This document shows, one piece after another, positions 44,106 to 53,503 of a stretch of 64,000 nucleotides of DNA. Made by a program: the position numbers and the translations under genes. The notes beneath the pieces were generated by a model, which saw only the letters and a program-made list of their open reading frames with translations, ran no database searches and had not been told where the DNA came from. The stretch covers positions 26,468 to 90,467 of the forward strand of contig CDMY01000384.1 in the NCBI GenBank assembly GCA_001179505.1, read 5' to 3'. This DNA comes from Vitrella brassicaformis (taxonomy: Eukaryota; Sar; Vitrellaceae). The number at the start of each line of letters is the position of its first letter. Position 1 is the stretch's first letter.

Positions 44106-44747
44106 ATGGAGACCTTGCCATCGGCCGGCGGCCGCCTGGTATCCTCGCAGGAGAGCCGCAAGCACTCCCTCGCCTCCCCATCCCTCTCCATCCCTTCCTC
44201 GTCTGCCCTGGCACACAGCCTGATGCTGCTGTTCTTTATCTACGCCGGCTACGTCCAGGGTAATGACCCCGATGGCGCAATGTGGATGGCTCTCTACAGC
44301 ACTGCGGCTCTCGCGTGTGTGCTCCGGATGGCCCGGTTGGACGGGCCCGCCCGGATGCTCTCGGATGTGGGCCTCATCTCTGCCTTATCTCTTCTCGCCC
44401 TGACCTCCTACAGCGCTCCCGTGTCTTCTTGGTTCGACTTTGCCCTCGAGAGCGGCCGTGAGCAAGGCGGCTCGCTGATCATGGTGATATGGGCGGTGAC
44501 GACGACACGCGGCCTCAGCAGGGGGGAGGGGGAAGGCGTCTGCCGCAAGTGTTTCCCCGTGGCGGCGGTGCTCTTCCCATTGGCGGTGCTGGTGGCTGCG
44601 TACGCCATTCCCAAGGTCATGGTGGGTGTGGACACGCCGGACCACTGCAAGGGCCTCGGCGTGCAGTTCTACGCCCACACCGAGAGGCGGCTGCCTGTGG
44701 AGCAGCACCTGTTTGTGCCTACCACACATGCCCATGTGACCAATTAA
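44106..44747 (+). CDS. Single-exon membrane protein of unknown function
   Basis: ATG at 44106 (METLPSAGGRLVSSQESRKH) to the stop at 44745-44747 gives 213 residues without introns, unlike its neighbours. About five hydrophobic segments follow a Ser-rich N-terminus: SLMLLFFIYAGYVQ, AMWMALYSTAALACVL, VGLISALSLLALTSY, SLIMVIWAVTTTRG and AAVLFPLAVLVAAYAIPKVM. A CRKC pair lies before the last helix. An in-frame ATG farther downstream (44224) is an alternative start. No family is recognised. An organellar or plastid location is possible but unproven. Confidence 0.55.
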   Translation: METLPSAGGRLVSSQESRKHSLASPSLSIPSSSALAHSLMLLFFIYAGYVQGNDPDGAMWMALYSTAALACVLRMARLDGPARMLSDVGLISALSLLALTSYSAPVSSWFDFALESGREQGGSLIMVIWAVTTTRGLSRGEGEGVCRKCFPVAAVLFPLAVLVAAYAIPKVMVGVDTPDHCKGLGVQFYAHTERRLPVEQHLFVPTTHAHVTN

Positions 44748-46278
44748 ATGTGTAATTAGATGGATGGCACCTAGTGCACTATATGTGTCCTGGGTTTTGA
44801 CGAGCACAGGGGCTATACGGACAATTAAGACAGATCGCAATACGACGAACGAAGTGATATGTAATTCGACATGACCTTCACTCATATGTCAATGTATTTT
44901 TAAGTCATAGGCTTGTGAGCACTGCCCTGTGTGCGTGTGCATAATTACTTCTTATATAGCCTACCTGCCTGACCGACTTGATCGTCTATTGCATGCAATT
45001 CAGCTTTCCGCGTGTGTGTATGTGTGTATATGTGTGTATACGTGTGTATGTGTGTGTGTATGTCTCTGTGATTGATCAGTGCCCCGAGGCAGCGAGGCCT
45101 CTCCAATCTGTCTTGTCCATCCTCTACCACTACCACTGGATGGATTGACCGGTAGGTATCGATACAGATGGAGCGAGAGAGGTCCACGACCCGCTAATCG
45201 CGTCCGTGCATGTTGTGCATGTGTGTGTGTGTGTGCGTTGACACCTATGCTTGTCCGGCCTGACTGACAGTGAGGGATGGTGAGAACGCAGCAATTGCAA
45301 TTCAGTCATGCCGGACTGCTTTCTGCGGCAAAATCATGATTGATTAAAAGCGACAGTGTCACTCACTCACTCACACCACACACGCAGCGCAATGCATTCA
45401 ATGCAGTGAATCCATCACATCCATGTCATGACGTCATGTATGGTCAGCGTCTCCATTACCCACCTAGGTCACTCACGTCCACCCACCACCAGGCACCATT
45501 CATTAGGCAAGTAAGTACACCCGAAAATTGACTGCTCACTCAAAGTAGTCGCTCGCTCACTCGCTCGCTCGCAACCCCACCACGCACCCACCCCTGCCCC
45601 AGCCATGGATGTGCTTAAACATGCCATCGATCGATCAGGTGGTTGCATTGACAGCCGCCCGCCCACCCACCTGTCTGTCTGTCTGTCTGTCTGTCACTCG
45701 CTCCCTCGTTTAATTGCAGGGGAGGGAAGGAGAGCGTGAGAGACCTCACAGAGTGCACAGAGTGAGGGGACACACAAACACACAGATACACACGCATCGC
45801 GTTGCATGGTTGCCTTCGCCCGCGCCCTTGCGGAACCAACAAAGACAAAGCGGGAGGGGAGGGCAACACCGCGAAAATAAAACGAAAACCATCGCAGGTG
45901 CACGACCAGGCAGGCAGGCCGACCGTGATAGAGAAGACAAGAGCGACGAAGGGAAGGAGAGGGGAATAAATGCGGTGTGTCTGACAGCCTTGCCTCTTCC
46001 TTCCCTCCCTCCCTCACGCACTCCCTCACTCCCTAACTCACTCCCTCATTGTGACAGCCAGACACCTTCAGACAGACACACACAGACCGACCCGCCTCGA
46101 ACCTCTCACCCCCTTTACATACCCAACACACGCACCAAGCCAGGCTGGCTGGCAGGCAGGCAGACATGTGAGCAAGACGGTCAGGCGAGACAGAGACAGA
46201 CAGACAGGCAGACAGACAGACAGATGGGCAACCAAACCACCCTCCCCTCCCCCCCTGTCCCCGGTGGTGGCCGGCCCT
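44748..46278. other. Intergenic, low complexity
   Basis: About 1.5 kb. The first 200 bp are AT-richer and probably hold the 3' UTR of the membrane-protein gene. After that there are TGTA/GT runs (45015-45065), CTCG and CTGT runs (45540-45710), and GAGG/CAGA runs (45880-46230). Frames on both strands are Cys/Ser/Arg low-complexity translations. No gene is supported. Confidence 0.55.
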
Positions 46279-47299
46279 CTAGCTGCTGATGTATGAGTGT
46301 GTGTCGATTTTGTCGGGCATGGGGCCGATCTTGACCTCGAACCTGGCCTGGATCTCGTTGAGCATGGCCGTGTCGGCCTCGGTGGATGTGAACGACACCG
46401 CCAGGCCCTTGGTGCCGAACCGCCCTGCCCTCCCCACCCTGTGCAGGTACTGGTTGCTGTCGTCAGGCATGTCGTAGTTGACCACGATGTTGACGCGCTC
46501 GATGTCGATGCCGCGACCTAACAACACGCACAGGGGCGGCCGGGTGTGACGTGCAGATGCAGATATGGCCACATGTGTGTCGTCCCCGGTGTCTGTGACG
46601 GTGTGTGTGGCAGCATCCTGCGCATTACCCATGAGGTCGGTCGAGACGAGGATGCGTTTCTCGAATTTCTTGAACTCGGTGTACCTCTTGATGCGCTCCT
46701 CCTGCTTCATGTCGGAGTGTATGACGGTGGAGGGGAAGTTGCACTCGGTGAGGAGCTTGTTGAGTGCCTTGGCGCGCGAGACGCTCTTGACGAAGATGAT
46801 GACCTGGTTGAACTCGAGGTTGTCGAGCAGGTCGTTGAGCTTCCTGTTCTTCTCGCTCTCGGTCAGCTGCACGTAGTACTGCAGCAGGCCGTGCAGCGTC
46901 AGCTTGCTCTCGTCGTCGATGAAGATCTCGACCGGGTTGCGCATGAACTTGCGGCAGACGTCCCGGATGTCGCCCTTGAGGGTGGCGCTGAACATCATGA
47001 CCTGCTTCTCCTGCGGGGTCGCGATGAAGATGTTCTGCACGTCCTTGCGCATGTCCAGCTTGTCCAGGCACTTGTCGCACTCGTCCAACACGAAGTACTT
47101 GAGGTGGTCCACGTTGAGGTGCTTCTCGCGAATCAGCTGGTTGATCCGCCCGGGAGTGCCGATCAGGATGTGCGGCCGCTTGCTGTCGTCCTTCAGGATG
47201 GTCTTGTGCTGCTCGATCGGCACGCCGCCATAGAACTGCACACACACAAAAACACACACACACACACGTTTGTGTCCTCACATGAATCAACACCGTACA

Positions 47300-47333
<34 letters not shown>

Positions 47334-47866
47334 TGTATGTCTGTCTGTCTGTCTGTCTGCCTATCTGCAAGTCTGTCTGTGTGTCACTCACTGACCACGT
47401 CGATCCTGAGGCCCTGTGCGAACTTGCCGAACCGCTCGAACTCGTTCTTGATCTGGTAAGCCAGCTCCCGCGTGTGTGCCAGGACGAGGGCCGTGACCTG
47501 GTTCTTGCTGGCGTCGGCGGTGTCCTTGTTCTGGACGATGTCCCATGAGGCGTGGAGGATGCCGATGACGAAGACGGCGGTCTTGCCCATGCCTGACTTG
47601 GCCTGGCAGAGGATGTCCTTGTTGGCCACGGCGTGCGGGATGCACTCGTGCTGCACCTCCGACGGGTGCTCGAAGCCCGCGTCGTTGATGGCCCGCAGCA
47701 ACTCCTCCCTCAGGAAGAAGTCCTTGAACCCCGTCGCGTGCACCCCGACGTATCCCGCCTTCTCGACACCGCCCTCTGTGCCGTTTTTGGCCTCGGTCTG
47801 GCCCTGCTCGTCCTCCTCATAGTCGTCGAGCTCCTCTGTCTCATTCGCGTTGTTCTGCGGGTCCAT
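46279..47866 (-). CDS. DDX39B: DECD-box RNA helicase UAP56/Sub2 (DDX39B)
   Basis: Three exons (47866-47396, 47235-46629, 46517-46279) give 438 residues, close to the family norm. An acidic N-terminus ([17 protein letters not shown]) leads to the Q-motif region ([20 protein letters not shown]). Helicase motifs: [12 protein letters not shown], Ia [18 protein letters not shown] (the DECD box diagnostic of UAP56), [33 protein letters not shown] and [17 protein letters not shown]. The protein ends [14 protein letters not shown]56 unwinds RNA in spliceosome assembly and recruits the TREX mRNA-export complex in the nucleus. It lies divergently to the plastid-protein gene at 48222. Confidence 0.97.
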
Positions 47867-48221
47867 CGCAGCACGCTGATCCGCTAGATCTGATCTCTGT
47901 CACACTTCACGCCAAAGCCGAATCGCGAGCGGAGCACGACTGCACCACACCTGAGGCAAGCGACACGCAACAGCACAACAGTGAGTCTCAGCGATGCGCG
48001 ATTCGCTGGTGTCGGATCTCACCTTAGCTGGAAAGCGTGGCAGCAGACAGAGCACAGCGACGTGACTGTGATGCACGCAGGAGCGAAGCCAAATCCGGAG
48101 CGGGAAAATTGCGAGCTTGGATCTGATCTTTGGCTTAGCTCGCAGAGCCAGAAGGGAGCAGCAGGCGACAAGGGAGGCAGGAGGACGAGAACATCGGCCT
48201 TGCTCACCTTTTTGCCTCGAC
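47867..48221. promoter_or_regulatory. Divergent promoter DDX39B / plastid protein
   Basis: The 355-bp interval between start codons contains AATTGCGAGCTT (48107-48118) and CTTAGCTCGCAGA (48134-48146) in opposite orientations, about 16 bp apart. AGATCTGATCT lies near 47886 and GGATCTGATCTT near 48119. The same core occurs at several other promoters in this window. Confidence 0.5.
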
Positions 48222-48935
48222 ATGATCTTTGTTCCCGCTTTCATCGTCGGCCTGGCGGCAGCCCTTCTCCCCATCTCTCATGCCTTCACTGCCTCCCCAG
48301 TGCCCGCCCTGCTGCACTCTAGAAGATCCGTGGCATCGCCGGCCACGCGACGGCAAGTGGCAGCTGACGAGTATGAGGATGTTGTGCCGCGGGTGTTGAA
48401 GCGCACAGAGGAGCTGCAGCTGCTGTCCAAGCTGGCGGAGGCGGGGCTGCTGTCCAAGGCAGAGAAGGCGGGACTGACTTTGAGCCAGATTGAGCCCCTG
48501 CTTAAGGTCGTGGACGAACAATACGCCCTGTATGGGCTGGAGGAGGTCGCTCCGAAGGTGAATAAGGGTGTGAGGGAGAGAGATGAAGGCATGCCATCAG
48601 CCAAACAGGCGGGATCTGGCAAGACAACATCCCAGCATGAATGCGGTGTGGTTGTGTTGACGTTGCAGATTGTCCCTGCGCTTCCTGCCCTGCTCGAGGC
48701 CGCGCCAGGACTCCTCCCTGTGGCATCCGCTGTCCTCTCCACCCCGTGGTTTGTGTTTGTGCTACTCTCCATCGCCTCGTTTGCCGGCGGTGTGGGCCAG
48801 CTGCTGTACCTGCCTGACGACTCGGTCACTTCCGTGGCGCTGCAGACCTTCCTGTTCGTCCCTCTGGCAGTCATCCTGCCCGGCGTGGCCCTCGTGACGG
48901 CATTCATCACTGCAAGGGTGCAGTCCAAGTCGTGA
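48222..48935 (+). CDS. Plastid-targeted DUF1118-like thylakoid protein
   Basis: Two exons (48222-48557, 48669-48935) encode 200 residues. The N-terminus is a signal peptide (MIFVPAFIVGLAAALLPISH) followed by AF and a Ser/Arg-rich stretch (TASPVPALLHSRRSVASP), the bipartite leader expected for a secondary plastid. The mature part has ELQLLSKLAEAGLLSKAEKA and GLTLSQIEPLL, then two TM helices (FVFVLLSIASFAGGVGQLLY; LFVPLAVILPGVALVTAFI). The repeated LLSKLE-GLLSK-GL-LS-IEPLL pattern resembles plant DUF1118 proteins, which include RIQ1/RIQ2, linked to grana stacking and light-harvesting organisation. The orthology is my recollection and moderate in certainty. The gene supports a photosynthetic host. 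Confidence 0.65.
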   Translation: MIFVPAFIVGLAAALLPISHAFTASPVPALLHSRRSVASPATRRQVAADEYEDVVPRVLKRTEELQLLSKLAEAGLLSKAEKAGLTLSQIEPLLKVVDEQYALYGLEEVAPKVNKGVRERDEGMPSAKQAGSGKTTSQHECGVVVLTLQIVPALPALLEAAPGLLPVASAVLSTPWFVFVLLSIASFAGGVGQLLYLPDDSVTSVALQTFLFVPLAVILPGVALVTAFITARVQSKS

Positions 48936-49272
48936 GTGAATGCAGAGCCAGCCGTGCCTTGTGGTGTTGATAGATGGGCTGACTGACTGGGTGGTGGGCG
49001 GCTGCTGGGTGATTTTTCTATCGATTCGTCGATTTGATCCAGTTTTGCGTGCGACGTGGGAGGGAGGGGGTGAGGCGCTGACAGCGATGGACGGACGAGA
49101 GGTGAAACTTGCATCATTTGGACCTGTCTGAGAATGAAGTGTTCATGCTTCGATTGTGCCATGTCCCTCGTTCGTCCACTTGTGTACACAAAAAGAACCT
49201 GTACGTATCGTTCAGCATGTCAGTCTGTATACAGGTTCTCCGCCGCTTGTCAAGTGAGCCTCTGTGACAGAG
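48936..49272. other. Intergenic, left edge of duplicated segment
   Basis: 337 bp with no gene. Similarity to duplicated gene copy 1 begins near 49250 (CTTGTCAAGT, against CTCGTCAAGT upstream of the shared coding sequence). The left junction of the duplication therefore lies about 20 bp upstream of the predicted start. Confidence 0.5.
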
Positions 49273-50267
49273 ATGCCGATTTTCCTTGCCTTACTGCTGT
49301 CGTTATTGCGGTCGGTTATGTCGCGTTTGGTGGTGGTGAATGAGCGGTCGGGACATCAGCTCGTCCGCCTGACCATATCGGCACCACACTTACAGCATCC
49401 ACCGCCCGACGACACCCCGCGGCTGTGTGTCTGCACCACGCACGCACGAGGACCACCACAGTGTCGTGAAGCGACGATGGTGAGGGCGTTTGGCCGAGAG
49501 GGAACAAACAGCATTGGGCAGGCCGACCTGCTGGTGAGTCGTCGGGGTGGTGTGGTGGTGGCCGTCAAGCACCAGCACAGAGTGACTCTCATGGCACTGC
49601 CGACAAACACTCAACGAGGTGAGCGAGACGAGACACCATCACCGTGTGTGTGTCTGTGCTTCGTTTCATTGATTGTCTTGTCTTGTGTTTGTGCAGGTGA
49701 TGGTGGCGTGCTGTCCGTCGGCCTTGTCATCGAACCACACACCACCCACACCAACACTCACACTATCAGCCTGGTCGCGTCGTGGCGGCTCTTCCGCGGC
49801 CTCATGTCTCGCGCCGATGCCGCTGCCGCCAGCCCGCCCAAGGAGTCAGTATGCGAGGCGCTCCTCACCGTCATGGAAATCAGCGAGGATGAGTGTGCGG
49901 CGGCCTCGCCCGCATCAATTTCGACCGGCAATGTGCTGCCAGCGCCACCGGCCATCGTGCAGAGAGGCGACAAGAACAACACACTGGTGAGTGAGTAACC
50001 ATACTTCGCGTGTGAGTACCCATCGATGTCAGGTTGGGTGGGTGGTCACTCTCTGTGCGGTCGTCACGACGGCGGCACTGCTCTGCTGCTGCCACCGGAG
50101 GTACGCAGCCCGGATGCGGCGGAGAGAATTTCCCTGTCTGTCTGTCTGTCTGTCTCTCACGTGGATGGACTGCAGGGCGAAGGGCAGCAGAACTCAGTCT
50201 GACAGTGTCTGTGACAAGTCGCCGTCCGCATCGCCCGGCGAGATCTACATTTGTTACCGCAGCCAAC
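49273..50267 (+). pseudogene. Duplicated membrane-protein gene copy 2, 3' end lost
   Basis: Inverted copy of the gene at 13453-14666. Exons 49273-49618, 49697-49986 and from 50033 align with copy 1, including NERSGHQLVRLTISAPHLQ, GREGTNSIGQADLLVSRRGG, NNTL and the TM helix VGWVVTLCAVVTTAALLCCC. Many substitutions are conservative, suggesting some past constraint. Two defects are visible. The donor used after the TM exon in copy 1 is missing here (GCGGCGGAGAGAATTT in its place). Homology stops just after the tail exon (EIYICYRSQQ, near 50267), so the last exon of copy 1 is absent. The N-terminal 9-10 residues also differ (MPIFLALLLS). It is either a pseudogene or a gene with a new 3' end running into the opposing gene. 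Confidence 0.6.
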
Positions 50268-51628
50268 AGGTGGGTGTCGGAGAGTCGGAGGTGGCCGCGC
50301 GTGTGGGTGTTGCGGTTGTGCCGCATGGCGTGGCGGATGCGCCTCTCGATGGCGCGGGCCTCCTCGTCCTCATCCACCCACTCGTCGTCATCCTCGTCAT
50401 CGTCGGGCAGGGGGTTCTCCTGCTCCCACTCGCCCATGATGGTCTGGAGGTTGTCGGCCGAGAGGTCCCAGCCAGCCGGCACGGAGCCGCTGTCATCACT
50501 GATCCCGAAGAGCGCCGGCAGCAAGCCGAGACACTCGTCAGGATCAGTGATGAGGTACGACTCGGCCTGGACCTCCTCAGACCACTGGAACCTGAAGTAC
50601 AGACCAGCGCGACACACATGGATGGATCAATGGTGGAAAAAGAAAGTCGTTTGTCTCCTGTCTCTTGCTTACGGGTGCAGCTCGTCATCGCTATCCAGAA
50701 GGTCGAGCAGGAAGGGGCGGTAGGTGGCCTTGTTGACATGGCTGCGCATGATGGCGGCCTTGACGCTGTCGATCCGCTCCCCCCACCCGGCCTCCTCAGC
50801 AGCAGCAGCCTCGCTGTCGTCGCGGTCGCCGCGATCGGAGCCGCGCAGCGCCTCCTCCTCATCCTGATCCAGCTCGTGGATCTCGGCGGCGGTGCCGAAG
50901 CGCTCAGGGATGAGGAAGGGGGCGCCGCTCTCCATCTGGATGTACCATCTGCCGTGCTGCTGATACAGGTTGACCCGGCCGTCAACGATGCGAGGCTGAC
51001 GGCCGGTCGCCCTGATCAGCTGGCAGATGGGCACCACGACGACCTGACACCAGATGATGATACACCACTTAAACCTGACAAGCACATAAGTAACGAAGAC
51101 GCCAAGCAATACGTCACATGTGTCAGAATGGCCAGGATACCGCACATCCATCCATCCATCAGATCAGGTGTGTTACCCATCGCCTTACTTTGGGCAGAGC
51201 TTGCAGATGATGATGATTATGTCGGTGAAGAGCCACAAAATATTCCAGTGCTTATTCATCCGGCACTGCCCGTTGGTCAGGTTCAGGTAGCGGAGCACCC
51301 GCGGGATAACGTAGTCAAGCAGGATGGTGTACTGCCGACACACACCAATGGTGGAGTGAAGAGATGCATGCATCGCGCTCACATTGAATCACTGCCCGTC
51401 TGCCACGGATGCATGCCTTACGTGCTCGTTCGTCTCGTGATGCCGGGCGCTGAAGTGGAGGAGGTAGCCGAACACCTCCATGTAGCCATCAAAACCCTCG
51501 AACTTGATGCGCTGGAGGTCGGCCTTTCTGAGCGGCCTCTCGCTTGGGCTGCGCTTGTGCCGGCTTTTGAGGCGGCGGATGGCTACTTTAACCCACAACT
51601 CCTCGTGGGGGTGGCGCTTGCGTGCCAT
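50257..51628 (-). CDS. Unknown protein with hydrophobic middle and acidic C-terminus; 3' end unresolved
   Basis: Exons 51628-51422 (MARKRHPHEELWVKVAIRRL), 51331-51189 (YTILLDYVIPRVLRYLNLTN, then IIIIICKLCPK), 51074-50673 (KFKWCIIIWCQVVVVPICQL, then RFGTAAEIHELDQDEEEALR) and from 50591 (FQWSEEVQAESYLITDPDEC) join in phase. The last exon includes EWEQENPLPDDDEDDDEWVD and reads on as THLLAA straight into the antisense of duplicated gene copy 2, without a stop until 49880. The true 3' end is therefore unclear and may have been changed by the insertion of the duplicate. The end given here is where the similarity to copy 1 begins. No family is recognised. Two hydrophobic stretches suggest membrane association. 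Confidence 0.5.
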
Positions 51629-52228
51629 TGTGGCGTGGGTGGTTGTGGTGGTGAGGGCAAGGAGGGCCTATTATCACTTGCTGAGGGCCGAGGGCGGGGC
51701 TATCAGATGCTAAGATTGCCAAACGATGCTGGCAGAGAATGCACCACACTTTGCAGGTGCATCTAAACGCGACTTTTGGCCAAGATCGTCACGCGCTGAT
51801 CTCGAGACCTTCATCTGAGGCAAACAAACAAACAAACACGGCAGGAGTGAGGCTGGTTCATCACTGTTTGATAGGCTCTCATTCATATGCAGAGGGGCGG
51901 AGATGCATTGGATGAGTCGACAGTGACGAGCAGATGACCGGCTGGCATCGGCCGCTCAAGCCAGCCAAGACTCGCAAAGTGACTGTCAGCCACCAACACG
52001 GCACGAGGAGGCTGTCAGAGGGTGGAGCGAGAGGCGTCAGCAAGCTCCTGAGAGCCATTGCATTGCAAAGGTAGTCACTCACTCTTTCACTGTACGGGAG
52101 GGTGGCTAACGTGACGGGCAGACACTCAAAGAGCTCTCATGAAGTGTGTTTGTATGTGTACTATGTGTATCTCCCCGCCCGAGAGCCTTCTCGTCACTTG
52201 CACTGCTTTGTCTGTGTGTATCAGGCCG
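51629..52228. other. Intergenic, no gene recognised
   Basis: 600 bp containing AAACAAACAAAC at about 51823-51837 and otherwise unremarkable sequence. It must hold the promoter of the minus-strand gene starting at 51628. No coding signal is recognised. Confidence 0.45.
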
Positions 52229-53056
52229 ATGGAACAACGCTCACGAGCCGAAACGCATCGCTGGGACAAGCAGAGTGATGGGCGGCGAAGGGCAGGGGCG
52301 GCGGTTGCTTCACATGGCGGCGGAGAGGGTGGCAGACAGTCACAGGTGAGAGGGCGGCAAAGCATGGCCAAGCGGTGGCTGATTTTGCTTGTGAACGGTG
52401 TGATTGTGTTGGGTGATGTGTACAGGATGGTGTCAGAGCGACAGAGAGTCCAAACGATGGAAGCAACCCAACGGCAATCGAGAGAAACAATGGCCACAAG
52501 TAAACAATGAGCAAGATCCGAGATCAGACGATTTCATTGTGTTTTGCTTCGTTGTGTGTGTACAGGGTTCGTCTACGCGTCGAGGGGTGCGTCACGGTCG
52601 TCACCGAAGGCGAGGAGAACAAACGAGGTGCGCACACTCGAGTGATGTATCTGTATGTGTACTGCGGCGTGCTGGGCGTGCGACTGGCCTGCGATGCGCT
52701 CGTCTGCGTGTGTGTGTACACGTGTACGTACTCATTCACTCGTTCACAGCGTCTGTGCTCATCTTGGCTCTCTGTGTGCGTTGAATTGCTCTATGCAGGC
52801 GTGTGTGTATTGTACGCTCAGACATATACGTATACACCGTCGCGATCGGCCTCCCTCCGTCCTCTTCTCCGGGTTCGCAAGTAGGACACACGTGTGCGTC
52901 GATGTCCGGACGTTGCGGCTCGTGTGGGGTGTGTATGTGTGCGTTCCCTGTGTGCAGACCTCTGTCGACCTTCTGCGGCGTGTTGTTCTCGTCACCGGCA
53001 GCGGTGGCCCTTCGTGGATGGTCTGCGTGTCTGTCGATGCGCTACAGTGCTGCTAA
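52229..53056 (+). CDS. Unresolved multi-exon gene of unknown function
   Basis: Several short stretches look like exons with good acceptor and donor sites. One covers about 52279-52346 (GEGQGRRLLHMAAERVADSH) and ends at ACAG|GTGAGA. A polar helix at about 52428-52500 (MVSERQRVQTMEATQRQSRE) ends CCACAA|GTAAAC. Another covers about 52566-52628 (VRLRVEGCVTVVTEGEENKR), and a last one from about 52961 (TSVDLLRRVVLVTGSGGPSW) stops near 53056. The phases between them were not all resolved and no domain is recognised, so this may be one small gene or parts of two. Confidence 0.3.
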
Positions 53057-53503
53057 TGCGATGACCGGCCGCCCATCTCTTCCACACGTGTGACCGACCA
53101 TCCATCGAGTCGAATCTGACGGGGCGTGGCGGATTGGTCTACTGACGAGCGCGGCGTGGTGGGATCTGGCGTGAGGGAGGTGTCCGAGCGCATCGCACAA
53201 GGGCGGCCATGCATCTGCTGGAATGGGTACGCGCGTATGTGTGTGGATGGGGGAGGGGGCGGGAGCAGACAGCCGCAGAGACCGCCGTCAGGTCGATCTT
53301 TCATGTGCCGTGTGTGTGTCAGGGGTGTCTGCCCTCACTTGCTGTTGCCGACGATGGCAACCGCAGCAGACGCATCGATTCTTCCATCTATTTGTGCGAA
53401 CGAAGAGCATCAACTCTGGTCATTGGTGCCGGAGTGGATAGGGCTGGTGTCGGGGAGTGAAAAGCACGCTAATCCATTCCTCCCACTCCATGTGCATCTG
53501 TTC

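Noticed and set aside
43931-44191. Upstream extension of the DUF1232 gene to an ATG at 44191
   Set aside because: It would overlap the divergent membrane-protein coding region; the ATG at 43930 is more economical, though the longer form is not excluded.
46546-47394. 282-codon plus-strand open frame
   Set aside because: Antisense of the DDX39B exons.
49991-51766. 591-codon plus-strand open frame
   Set aside because: It begins in exon 3 of duplicated gene copy 2 and then runs antisense through the minus-strand gene at 50257-51628, whose exons have proper splice sites and better residue composition. The length is due to high GC.
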